This document shows, in pieces, positions 1 through 11,500 of a stretch of DNA of 64,000 nt. Under the pieces are notes generated by a model. That model was not told where the DNA came from, did not search any database, and saw only the letters and a program-made list of their open reading frames with translations. The translations under genes and the position numbers were made by a program. Each line of letters opens with the position of its first letter. The first letter of the stretch is position 1. This DNA comes from Pteria penguin (lineage: Eukaryota > Mollusca > Bivalvia > Pterioida > Pteriidae): positions 42,335,585 to 42,399,584 of the forward strand of contig CM068580.1 in assembly GCA_035048485.1 (NCBI GenBank). The letters are read 5' to 3'.

Positions 1-1820
1 ATATCAACGCAATAGCCCAGTTGTGGATTCCCACTTTCAAGAAAGGAGATGTGCCCTACTACTCAGTCCAGTCCCCCACCACCTCTCGTCCATGTCTTAC
101 ACTTTTGAGATGACCAAGCTGAAAAACCCGCCAGATAAAAATAACTTCATATTAATCCAACCATGACATTTGTTAGCCTTAACATAAAACAAATAAGTGA
201 ATGAAATGAAAAATAAAATGCTTGCCTGTGATTTAAGTGAGTGTGAAAAATACTTTAATATGTTTCACAGCTTGACAGGGTGTCCCACAGCTTGATCAAC
301 AGACATGCTTCATGCCTCATGCTTGATCAATAGAAATGTTTCAGATTTAACCGGTCAGCGGGGGATACTTTTTCCTCCATGACACCCGATACCACCTCTT
401 GTTCTTCCAGGAGTCCGTGATAGCCTGTCTCTAGTTTGTTTGCTTTGATGGACGTCTTTAATGACTACCGTTTCAGTATCTTAAAAGTTCCCTTTATTCA
501 AGGAAAATTCAAGAACTTGATCGCATCGATGACATAGTGGTTTTGAATGATGAAATCATGTAGACATTTTGTAAATACCCCCACCTTTGACGGTTATTTT
601 GACAGCTGGTTATGGGGTTCGAGTCAAAACGAAAACCTGAGTGAAAGCATGGAATTTCCAGATCCTCTTAAGGGATCGAGAATTCAAAGCTTTTTGTACC
701 AATTTTAATTCAAAGTTACTTGCACAGCAAACCTCAACGTTATCATTTCCCTACCTGACTATATTCATAATCACCCAAGGTAAAAACTTGTATTGTAAAT
801 AGACAAGTAACATGCGATGTATGTGACGTAACGATTTGACAGTATGAGTTGCGTCGAGTTACCGCGTAATCTGGCTGTATGTTGATGCTACAGAACTTAT
901 CTTGAGAAATTACTGACATATATAAATGAATAGGTCATTTTATTGAAATTTAGGTCAAAGGTTAGTTGTGTCTATGGTAGAACAACGGAACTCCCTTCTT
1001 TCGTACAATCGTCTGAATAATCGTCAAAGAGGGGATATTACTATTTGGTCAAATGCTTTGGGTTAGTAATTGCCATGGAGTTCAACCATGGGCGTATCCA
1101 ACTGGAGGAGGAACTCCCTCTGTCGATGGATATTTTCCCAAAAGTGGTAATTTTGATCCCCCTTTTTCACATATCTTTAATAATTTTATATATTTATCCC
1201 TCACGTTAAAACAGAAGATAGATAGTTATACTTTCCAAGAAATATGTACATTTATATAACAAATATACATATATTAATAAAAAGTGCGCCCTAGAAACTC
1301 GGCTTGAATTTCGTTTGAAACAAAATTTTACACAGGTTGTTCAGAACATAGGTTGGCCTTGCATACTCGCTGCTTAGTAGAATGGATGGCATCTGTATAC
1401 AAAGATTTCTAATAATCTGTCTCCATCTATAACCAAAATCCACGTGACTGCTCATGCAGTCCGACAAAGTTTTGCAACGTCGTAACAAGCACAGTATACC
1501 ACAGTCATGGATGTATACATTTCGATCTTAAAATGGAGACTGAACGTCTTACATCATTTTCGTCCTGCTAGATTAATTGTCAGAGAACTTCCGGAATCTT
1601 AGGTCTACCATGAACACTGTTTGTTTGTTTATTAATTTGCAACACATCAAGATCATTACACATTTAAAGGTAACGGCACCTGCCTGATGCTTTAAAAAAA
1701 TCGATGTATGCAACGAATCCAGCCAAAGCAATGAGGGGTCGGGGGTTATTTTTATTTAACTTCTGTCACAAAGAAAATTTCGTTTTTCAATCTCTCACCA
1801 GAATACAGGACATCGGCGAG
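1..1820. other. gene-free flank
   Basis: No coding region is supported. Near 30-60 a few codons (PTFKKGDV) recall a reverse transcriptase motif but do not extend. The rest is AT-rich unique-looking sequence. Confidence 0.5.
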
Positions 1821-1893
1821 TTTCCGGTAGGATTCGACACCAGAGCTCTCTGTCTTACGAAAACCGCACTATCAACTAAGCTACGTCGGCTTC
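1821..1893 (-). repeat. tRNA-like SINE head or tRNA pseudogene
   Basis: On the minus strand an A-box-like tagcttagttgatagtgc and a B-box-like gtgtcgaatcc are spaced as in a tRNA (about 73 nt), but the acceptor stem does not pair well. Probably the head of a tRNA-derived SINE. Confidence 0.45.
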
Positions 1894-2945
1894 TACTTAT
1901 AGGAATAAATTACAAGGTATTTGTAACGTTCTGATATAACGATCATAAATATCAATGTATATGGAGTGAGAAACATCTTAAACACATTCTACACCTACAA
2001 CACAGCATGCTGAATCTGAATACAGCTATTGTGATGGCAATAGAACTGTCAGATAAATATTGTTCTGTTGATACACATCCTCACCAAGGTACGTGTCCCA
2101 ACTAGACATACAGTAGTCATTGGACTTGCGTATGATTTATGAAATGCTTTTTTGCTTTAAAATTACATAGTTCAAATTAAGTCAAAAACGAATAAAAGAT
2201 TATCATTTGGACAGGAATCCAAAAACAGCAGCACTTCTTCACACATCCTTCTATAGTGATAAATGGAAATTCTCCCCCTGAATACTAGAGGCTGAGAGAG
2301 ACTAAACACTTTACTATAGAAACCAGTAGTATAAAGACCTATGCAACTAAAAAAGTGTTTGCATGTTATTATTATTGTTATTATTTTTTTAAGTTTACGT
2401 TATATAAGCATGTGTTTTGTTAATGGCATATATTTACAATGCAATTCTAACCGGTATTTTTTTTTTTTTTTTTTGGTGACAAATTAAGTCAAGAAAATGA
2501 ATAATCTGTCTCAGAATATCAATAAATATAATTTTTGTTTTTGTTTTTGTTTTTTGGTTTTTTTTTTTTACATGTAGAACGATGCATGCAATTGATTGGC
2601 ACGGTTGAATCAGATCTCGAAATTTTGAACTGCTATTTTGTTGTATAGTACTTCATTTAGTTGACATAACTTGTTCACTTGCATAAATGTCTTTAAATGT
2701 CTCATTCAGCTGAGTTAACGTGTGCTACTGGGCAAGATATAGGCCAGACATTTTGCTTTATCACACAGATAATCGAAGTTCTTTGAAAACATAACCCAAA
2801 TCTAATTTTTCATTCTACAGTTTCACGATAAAAAACTTGAAAATAATACAATACATTTATGATTTACGTATTTCTTTTTTAGTCTGTCACGATTACTAAA
2901 CGACATCTTTTCAATTTCGATTTAACGGTGTCAATGTATTTCAAC
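1894..2945. other. gene-free, T-rich tracts
   Basis: AT-rich sequence with homopolymer T tracts near 2380, 2460 and 2545-2570. No ORF or known repeat is recognised. Confidence 0.5.
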
Positions 2946-3003
2946 ATTCCCTACCCAGAGTTATCGCTCCTTACTCTCGCTCACGAAACTCTGAGTAGAG
3001 AAT
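2946..3003. repeat. 17-bp imperfect inverted repeat
   Basis: Arms at 2946-2962 and 2987-3003 (attccctacccagagtt against the reverse complement of aactctgagtagagaat) differ at two positions. It lies about 50 bp left of the large palindrome and may belong to the same element. Confidence 0.6.
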
Positions 3004-3055
3004 GGTAATTACATTTGCTACTCTCGCGCACCAACGCTAAACTTACTGTAAAAAG

Positions 3056-3141
3056 TGTCTTTTTCTAACTTTAAATTTTTGTTATTTAAAGTGAGCACGT
3101 GCTCACTTTAAATAACAAAAATTTAAAGTTAGAAAAAGACA
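3056..3141. repeat. 86-bp perfect palindrome, no spacer
   Basis: Positions 3056-3098 and 3099-3141 are exact reverse complements, centred on gtgagcac|gtgctcac. The centre holds a CACGTG E-box. It could be a foldback element, a palindromic duplication or an assembly fold-back. Confidence 0.95.
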
Positions 3142-3404
3142 ATAGTATTTAGGAAAGTCCCGAACCGTTCCGAACGCCTTAGTTTCGCAAGAGGTGAACA
3201 ACAGAATAAATCCGAATGTGAGGCAGTTTTACTTACATTTTAATGTTGACAATCACGCACTGCTTTGAACATTTAATGCATTAGGCAATATGTAAATGCG
3301 TATTTTTACGCCCTGTTTACTTTTCCAATGCATATTAAACAATTTTCAATGTGTAAATACGCTTTTACCCGCCTTATCTGTAGCTCTGGTGCCACACATA
3401 CATC

Positions 3405-3541
3405 AGTGGCGGATCCAGGATTTCCGAAAAGGGGGCCCCAAATGGGTATTAGCCAAAGTTCTCAGCCAAATCTGGATTTTTACTAGTAAATATGTGACCA
3501 AAAGGAGGGGGGGGGGCGGCCCCCCTTCTAAATCCGCTACT
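3405..3541. mobile_element. small MITE-like element with agtggcggat ends
   Basis: Starts agtggcggatccagg and ends taaatccgctact, imperfect terminal inverted repeats of about 14 bp. The interior has G- and C-runs. Ends of this type are frequent in non-autonomous DNA transposons of marine invertebrates (knowledge, not checked). Confidence 0.5.
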
Positions 3542-4050
3542 ATACATGTACATCTATAAAGTCAAGCGGATCACGAATTAAGACGAAATAGAAAAAAGAG
3601 AACCCTCCCTCTCCTCTCTGTCAATCTAGTATAATAATATACATGTGAGACACCTTCCTCAAGGCAACCCTCCCCCCTTTCCTTGCTGACAAATATTTTT
3701 AAAAAGTAAAACAGACTAGACTCTAATAAATATCAAATTAGAGATCTACATATTACATTTCCAGTAGGCTATTTGAATTTTTGCGTGTTACATGTATATA
3801 TAATCTAGGACTACGAATTTTCTTTTGAAAATATTTTCAAAATAAATCTATCTAATAAAGCTTTTAAAATTTTTTCCGAGGAAGTCGAAATTCTTATTCA
3901 TAACATCAAAATTAAACTATAAATGATTAACAACAACTTTCGAACACATTGACAGCAGAGAGGAAGCAAAAAGAGTGGTTTGTCATTACGGAAAAGTACG
4001 TATCACTAAATCACCACTGTACTCGTTCGCCATAATTTTAGATAAGAATG

Positions 4051-4180
4051 ACTTACGAGTGCTATTGTAGCACTCGTAGATTTACGAGTAGAATCACTCG
4101 TAAGTTACGTTTACGTAACTTCGTACATATGACGTCACTCGTAAATTTACGCTACGAGTGACTTACGAGTACTCGTAGGG
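4051..4180. repeat. run of consecutive hairpins built on TACGAGT/ACTCGTA
   Basis: At least five adjacent inverted repeats: 4055-4077 (10-bp arms, 3-nt loop), 4082-4102 (8-bp arms), 4103-4120 (8-bp arms), 4136-4160 (8-bp arms around a 12-bp palindrome), and 4164-4177 (14-bp perfect palindrome). It is followed by a second gtacatatg, as at 4123-4131. Probably a foldback or MITE-type repeat. Confidence 0.8.
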
Positions 4181-4619
4181 TTTACGAAGTTTTGTACATA
4201 TGGGCCCTGTACATCAGGCAGTTAAACCGAATAAGAATGAAATCACCCAGCTTGAATCTTTCTATGTGTTCGATAATATTATTTTCAAAGAAAAAAATGT
4301 TTTAATATAAAAGCTAGGAAACCTTAATTTAAGAGATCATTATCTAAAATTGCCTTTGAATAAATGTCATAATGCATCACCAAGGGGTCGCCGGTGGAGT
4401 GTTGATGTAAAGCTGCGGGTGAATAGTTCATTATATCGAGAGTTTTTGATGAAGTATATCCATATACACTGAACATACCATTAATCGCATCCTGTTAAAA
4501 AAATTCCCAATTCAAACCACCTTAAAAGTATTATCGGACCTTGCATGTGGTGAACGCCTATATACAGTGTTGTTAAACACGGGATAAAACGTATGCATAG
4601 TTTACCGTAAGATGACAGT

Positions 4620-5450
4620 CCTGGTCAGCAAGGTCTAAAAGCTGTCCAGGGTAGTGGCCTGTACCCTACCTCCAGGAAATTGGCCCCACAAACGAATTGT
4701 TGTGGGGAAGAAGGATACTCCAGTTGTACACGCATGTCCTGGTGTGTGGGATCAGAAATCGCTGAGCAACCCCCTCCCCCGTTTCGAAGTGAAGCTGGTT
4801 GAAGGTATGAAGGTAGTGTTCAGATGGAATGGTAACTAGATGGTAAATAATGTTGTACAGTATGACCATCTTGGCCATTTCTCGTCGTTGTTGAAGGGTC
4901 GGTGATTCCAGCTGTTGTAACATAACGGTGACACTGCTAGTACGATGGTTATAGCCAGTAACAAATCTCGTCGCCCTTCTTGGAACTGCCTCGAGTTTGC
5001 TTGTGTCTTCTTATAATTAGTTGGGCTCCGTACCGATGATGCGAATTCCACCGTTGGTCTCGGAAGCGTGATGTGGCATTGTGCCTTGATCTTGGCCCGA
5101 CATCGGCTGATGTTTTGCCCAAGAGGGCGATGGTGGAGTTTGCTTTCCTGGTAATGACAGGGACCTATATATCTAATCTTTAGATATATATCTCGGTGGT
5201 AATGGAGTCACTGTGAGTATCCCAGCTGAGGCTTTTCCAGATGTTAAGATCCAGGTACTCAGCAAAATTGGTGGTGGTGACTTCCTGGCCATGGATTTCT
5301 TAATCTGTGACATGGAATGGCCTTTCAAGTTGTTTGTAACACGGAGCACCCCACACTTATCAGGTGAAATCTTATAAACCAGCGATCTTCCTATTGTTGT
5401 AGATGGTCTTGGCCCAGACGTAGGATGGCCTGGTCTAAATTGGGATTAAT
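4620..5450 (-). pseudogene. decayed CR1/Jockey-like reverse transcriptase, C-terminal part
   Basis: Read on the minus strand in shifting frames, the stretch gives successive blocks typical of the RT C-terminal half of CR1/Jockey-like LINEs: DKCGVLRVTNN near 5350, WDTH/NST-like pieces near 5200-5130, RPTVEFASSVRSPT (family: RPTVEYASSVWSP) near 5055, LESPTLQQRREMAKMVILYNI near 4880, and RFLIPHTRTCVYNWS near 4750. Several frameshifts and stops separate the blocks, so it is a dead relic. The opposite-strand ORFs here are shadows. Confidence 0.8.
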
Positions 5451-5487
5451 CATTCGATATAAAAGAATAACATCTACAAGGGCGTAG

Positions 5488-5551
5488 GAGAAAGGGGGGG
5501 GGGGGGCAGCGGGGCACGTGCCCCAACCCTTTTCAAAGGGGGGGGGGGGGT
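5488..5551. repeat. two G-tracts around a cacgtg palindrome
   Basis: Two runs of a dozen or more G flank ggggcacgtgcccc. Such G-rich pieces are also seen at 3506-3516 and the C-run at 7771-7783, each beside agtggcg/cgccact-like ends, so they may be parts of one repeat family. They could form G-quadruplexes. Confidence 0.55.
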
Positions 5552-5559
5552 ACAACCAT

Positions 5560-6523
5560 GTTTGTGTCCCCCACTTTTAGAGTAATATTAAAAGTTTAGA
5601 TAAACTGAAATAAGACATTTTATGCGAAGTAAATCTATTTTCTTTTATATTTTGAATGTCTGATTTCTAATCCGTAACTACAAAATTACGGATAAGGTTT
5701 TCTGTTTTGCTGGCGGTTGATGTATCCTGATTACGCATCATGTTGCAACAATAGAGAGTTTCGCCAACAAAATATCTTTCAGCTTATGCATTAGTGTGAT
5801 GTCATCCATTGTAAGTATTTATTATGTTTTGAATGATATTATACAAGTCCGAGATTATGCAATAGAGTCGCGTTATTATAGTTTGCTCTTATCTGAAAGA
5901 TATAAGCATGTGTAGCCCAGTGGGTGAGTTGTCATGGAATAAACTTAACAGAAATTTTTACGAGCCATGTGGGCTCGTAAGACTCAGAATCTACGGGCCC
6001 ACACCAATCTTTATGAGTCCACACTAAAACCATTCAAAAATTGCAAGAAAAACTAATCATTTTTTTCTGAATTTTATTACATTACACAACAATTTCTCTC
6101 CAATTTTACTCCTTGAAGTAATCGTCCCGTTTTGTCGGCGATACATTTCGTTTCATGGGAATTAATGGCGAAAAAAAAAAACTTCCTAAGTAGGCTTGTC
6201 GAACCATAATTCAAAGATCAAAGAACAGTAATTAACTAGAGAGGAATACTTTTTCAATGTATCAGGAGCTGTGATTGAATGAATTTATTTAATCTATCTA
6301 TAAATAAAGGTTGATTCTGCTGTAAAATCATGAATTTTTATCTCATTTCGCTAATGTAGAAATTTTATAACCTAAAAAGAGATAGATAGACAGGTTGTTT
6401 ACGTTTGAATTTGGGGGGGGGTGACCCCCTTCCAGCATGATTTTCTCAAAATTAAGGTGGATAACCTATGATAAACTGTTAAAAATCTGATAGAGGACGG
6501 TCTGACAAACATTTTGACACATG
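5560..6523. other. gene-free
   Basis: AT-rich; no ORF or recognised repeat apart from a short G-run near 6413-6421. Confidence 0.5.
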
Positions 6524-6595
6524 GATTGTATATAATTTCTATTGAAACGGTGAAGGTATGAGCCGACCGTTTCAATAGAAATTAGATTGTATATA
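6524..6595. mobile_element. ~50-bp hairpin element with 11-bp direct repeats
   Basis: Inverted arms aatttctattgaaacgg (6534-6550) and its exact complement (6567-6583) enclose a 16-nt loop containing tatgagcc. The hairpin is flanked by the 11-bp direct repeat gattgtatata at 6524-6534 and 6585-6595, as expected of a target-site duplication. A relative lies at 57205-57278. Confidence 0.75.
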
Positions 6596-7094
6596 GCTAA
6601 AATGCAGGATGTTGTGTAAATCTGTTAAGAAATTTGTTAATTTAACATGAGACCTTATGGGAAATGGAATTACTATGCTTTGACCTATATAAACAAACGT
6701 GAAACCCAAGAGCGTAGCGAGAGCGCAAATCATGTGTATGCACAAGAAAGGCAGGGGTTTTGGGGAAAGGAAAACGACCACCTCTCTCTCTTATGAGATA
6801 CTATATTTTTGACAAAATGATGTGTACGGACGTGCGTATTTGGCGTAATGGTAGCTACGCCACTGAAACCAGATACTGCTAACTAACTAATAAAAAGAAC
6901 ATGTCCGGATTTGAAACATCTAGACGCTTAGTTCCACTTACTCAGTGACGGAATTAAGCGTCTAGATGATTCAGATTAGAATTCAACAAGAAAACGGCCG
7001 ATTCATCTTGCAGATTTTTCGTTCGCCACGTGGGCGAGTAGGAAGTGTTTCTTTGTCGTCCACAACAAATTTCACTCGTCTTGGGCGAGTGGGC

Positions 7095-7205
7095 GAGCGT
7101 TAAGTTTATTCCCTGGTTGTTCGGCTTGTGACCAAGAGGTCCGGGTTCGACACCCGTCGGGGCATACCGGTGTTCTGTCTTTCGGATGAGACTCTGACTG
7201 ATAAC
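7095..7205 (+). repeat. tRNA-derived SINE, 5' fragment (family A)
   Basis: Contains a B-box gggttcgacacc and the following module ccggtgttctgtctttcgga, shared with the longer copies at 14566 and 18368. The 3' part is missing. Confidence 0.75.
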
Positions 7206-8469
7206 GTGTCTGACATTCAAATTGCAAGACAATTTGTCAGCAAAAACGAGCACCGTGAAGCTTTCTTTGGAAAGTATTAAAGTGTGAACATTGTAACATG
7301 ATGAGCAGCCACGGACCTTTAATGTGCATACTACCCAGTTAACTTAAAAGTGTGAAATACAAAATAGCCACACTGTAACATGTTTTGTTGCTGATTAGTA
7401 GCCATAGTAGCCACTAAAGCACTAAAAGTAAATAATTTGTCTCTTAATTAATCATTCAGAGAGAGAGAAATTGGAATAAAATCAAACTGAAGTTTTTTAT
7501 GCGACGGATCGAAAGATCTGGGGCATATTGTTTTTGTCCTGTCTCGTGGCTGTTGTAAACATTTTAAACCGTATAAGACAGACTTCATATTTTGCATGCA
7601 TACTCCACTAATGAAGCCCTTTCAATTGACACCGGATAAGGTCAATGATCTTGAGACCTTCACTGTGACCTTTGTGCTAAAAATAGCTTTTTCGGACTTT
7701 GTTGCCTCCGGGGACAAAGTGTTTCACAAACACGCCTTTCTTTTTTTGCTTTTCAATTTTGGAAGGTTGTGCCCCCCCCCCCCTTTCACTGCCGAGCTAC
7801 GCCACTGACCAAGAAACAGTTTGTTGGTAGAATGTACTGTCGGTGATCATTTTCAGCAAACTGTGTCGACCTAAAGGAGTATTCCTAACATTTCCCTCCT
7901 TTCACTAAGCAACTACCAAATTTAGTGAGCATGAATCTTGTAGTAACAACATATAACTATGATCCATCACCCGTAATTACTAAAAAAAAAACGTAACACG
8001 CGAGCTGATCATGCCCACGGTGGAATATTTCGGCCACTCATTAATAACATACAAAAAGTTCTTTTCTATAAATAGTAATGATCATGACAATGATGATAAA
8101 AATAAAATGATAATGATAATGTAATTATAATGTAAAAGTCACAGTAACTGCTAGTTTCAAGTTGTGTACATATGGTACTAGTTTCAGTTATCTTACACCC
8201 ACATCTGCTTCCGCACATGTAAGTAAGATATTCATACGCGTAAGCATTCAGTACATTGTAATTTTAGGTGCGAGAACACCGGGGAGAAATTATGGTTATT
8301 TCATACCTTGTGTATTAAACACTTCTGTTTATAAATGATATGTTCATACAGGAATTAGAAAATGCTTGAATTTTGGATTTTATTCACCTGAAAGTGTATT
8401 GAATATTTTTTACCTGTCTGGAGCTGAAGTCCGGACGGGACGTTGTAACTTTTCGTAAACAAACCAAAC
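7206..8469. other. gene-free 5' flank of mprip
   Basis: No ORF supported. A C-run followed by gagctacgccactg (7771-7806) looks like another end of the G/C-tract repeat. The last few hundred bases must hold the mprip promoter or 5' UTR; I see no convincing TATA box or CpG-rich block. Confidence 0.5.
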
Positions 8470-8580
8470 ATGGCCTCGAAATGTCGCAAGTTCGAGCCAA
8501 ACATATTCAACAAATTAAAATGTCAAGCATGTTTCGGAGCAAAAGAAGCTCACTCTGCAGAAGCGCTCGAAAATAACAAG
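8470..8580 (+). CDS. mprip: mprip exon 1 (start codon)
   Basis: Codes for 37 residues starting [15 protein letters not shown] and including [11 protein letters not shown], the conserved family N-terminus. It ends in phase 0 before gtaagat. The 5' UTR and promoter are not resolved. A 9.4-kb intron follows. Confidence 0.93.
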
Positions 8581-11500
8581 GTAAGATTGTAATATTTTAC
8601 TGAATTTCCTCTGTCAGTACTTGAAAGTTCAGAAAAAAATGTCATCTGTCATTGTCAAAAACGAACAAATAGATCTAATACAAAGATAACAGAAATTTCT
8701 AAGTTGAAACTTAGCATTGCTTTGAATTTGTATCATTAAATGCCTTTGTAATAAGGACGTATACACCCGTCCCATTTGTTTATATTTTTACTAGATTTAT
8801 GTTCTGGAGAGTTGTTCGGACCTTTCAGAAATAATTATTAGTAGTGTTACAGTGAGCAAAACTAATGCTACCAGCATGTATAACGATTAACACATGCATA
8901 TGTGGAATGGTACGTTTAGTTCAGTTGTCGATCTGCTGGCCCCCTGTTGATTTACCCATGCTGGCTTATTCAGGCTGCATAGATTTATTCATATATGAAA
9001 TGTGAGATGTATTATTAAGTAGAGAAGTTTATTCACCACCAATTGATTTCAAGAATTTACTTGACACGCCAAAGAATTAATTACAGCATAGTATTGCACT
9101 GAAATGGTGTACTAAACTGCTATGCCCATGACTTAAGAAATTGAAGCACAGCTACTGTTGATGCTACTGTTACACTTACAGTATATGTACATGTATTGAT
9201 GTATAGCATTTGGTTGAATATCTATTGAATGATTTGAATATTTCATCTGTATGAGTAACAGTTTATAATAGTTGAAGAATTTTACTCTGACAGTAAACAT
9301 GTATACTTGATGACTAAACATACTCAAACACTTTATTACCTTTTAGTATATGTAGAGTAAAACTATAACAAATTGTAGCACTCAGTCTTGAATATTAATG
9401 AAGCATCTGTATAGTTGGTAAACGCTGTGGTTTTCTCAGAAGAAACATTGAAATGGTCTGAGTATAAAAATTTTTCATGGTCTAAATATAGTATTTATTA
9501 TAGTATAAGAGAATATGCTTTGTAACATTTCTGTTGTTTAGTCCTGGATCCAAGAAGGCCTAAAAATCTCGAAATGTGCATTCTGGTATTTATCTTCCTG
9601 GTTCATCATTGATTATAATTAAAATGTGTTTCTTTTGTTTCCTTACTGATGATTTCTACAGTTTTGGTCATAGTCATATGTCTCAACATGATGAATATTT
9701 CAAGTATATCAATCTTGCCATAATAAAGTATCTTCTACATCAAAAATTGTATGAAATGGCAGAATCTGTCAAATTTATGTACTTCTGAATGACCATTATG
9801 TCATTATGATTATTCATTATCTAAGCTGTGAAGATGCCTTGTCATAAAAACAATTTGTTTTGGTTAGTGCTTGTACTTTATGTAGTTATAATTTATGTAC
9901 ATGTGTACAGTGATTTTCAGATCTGTTCACAGTTTGATAGATGTTGAGTTTACAATAGAATAATCATAGGTCATGTATGTAATAATCTGTTCACAGTTTG
10001 TTAGATTTAGAGGTCAGAATAATCACTAATAACATTCCTTTCCTCTGTCAATCTATGTTTGTAAGGGTATGATTGTATTATGCGATTACGTATGTAGATC
10101 AATAGATGAAGTTGACATATTTTATTAAGTATAGTGAGTGTTATGTGGGGATGAGGTCAAAACATTTGACCACAGTCATGTAAAGACTGTCAACTCATTA
10201 GAGTGGAATGCTAGGACACTTGCCTATTTGTCACCTCCCTTGTGATCTTACAGGTGACTGCAAGCATATGCACTTTTATTGAAGTGTTCAGGAGGAAGCC
10301 TTTCAGTGGAATGGGAAATACTTGTAGGTTTTTGACGACAATAATAACTATCATTAAAGTATAGACACACTTATGGTACACCGTTAACTGATGAGGAAGG
10401 AATTTCAAGTATCTTCTCTATAAATATATGTACTTCAGTATACAGCTATGAGTACTATGGTGGTTGATTTGACATCATTTCTGATGATTCAGTATACAAA
10501 AACCTTTCACTCATTCATAAATGTTTATCTTGGATTGAGTTTTGAAATGTTCAGTTAACATTTTTGTCAAATATCAAGGTTACAGTATACCTATCTAAGA
10601 TTTCAAAATTTTATGAGGATAATTATAAAGTTGATGTTTATTAATATTTGTTATAATCATAGATGTTAGTTACATTGTACTCTTTTTTTTATTCCCAGCT
10701 TCTGAATCTGTTCAGGTTCAACCACATTTCATATTACAATTAGTTCATTTACAAGGTACTCTGGCCTTCAACAATAAAAAATCATGTCAATCAACAGAAT
10801 CATCATTTGCTAAAGTTATCTTTTGTGTGGAGTTGACACTAAAGAAGGTCGTACATGTATTGTGTTCTTGATTCTCATCAGACATTCTTTCAGAAGTTTG
10901 AATTGCATTGTAGGTCATTTAAGGATAATGTAAAGTACCATAAGTACAATTGTGATCTCTAATGGTTGATTCAGAAGGATTTGTGTAGAGGTTGCAATTC
11001 TCTTCTTTTTCCATTTTGTTTGATAAGAAAATTATAGAATAAAACTTTAGAAGTCTGGGCAGTGTTTTGGGTTACCTTACTGAAAAGTACTACATAAGCT
11101 GATAAGCCATAAGGTCATAACCCCTTGCAAGTGGCATTTTAGATTGAAACACTTTTATGCTGAATCATGGAAAAATACAGTTAGAAATGGTTTTGATTCT
11201 GTAGGTTACAGCTTTTGTTTTCTCTGTACATGTACATGTATCTCCTTGCACGACCTTGTGGAAGGACATTCACAAATGATATGTCTTATAGTTATAAATA
11301 GATAAACCTTATATATGGGTTAAAATATTGTAAAATGTTTTCACAAGTTTTAGGTACCTTTATTCTTGGTATTCGCAGGTGTACAGTTTCCCTTAAGAAT
11401 TAAGTTTTCAGATAAAATTAAAAATATAAAATCACTAATGTATTCAGTGATACGGTAATTTATAATAGGGATGTTTTGTATCCGTGGTGTCAACTTATTG

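Noticed and set aside
30..60. RT motif PTFKKGDV at the window start
   Set aside because: Only eight or so residues resemble an RT block and nothing follows in any frame.
4654..4839. Plus-strand ORF
   Set aside because: Shadow of the minus-strand reverse transcriptase relic.
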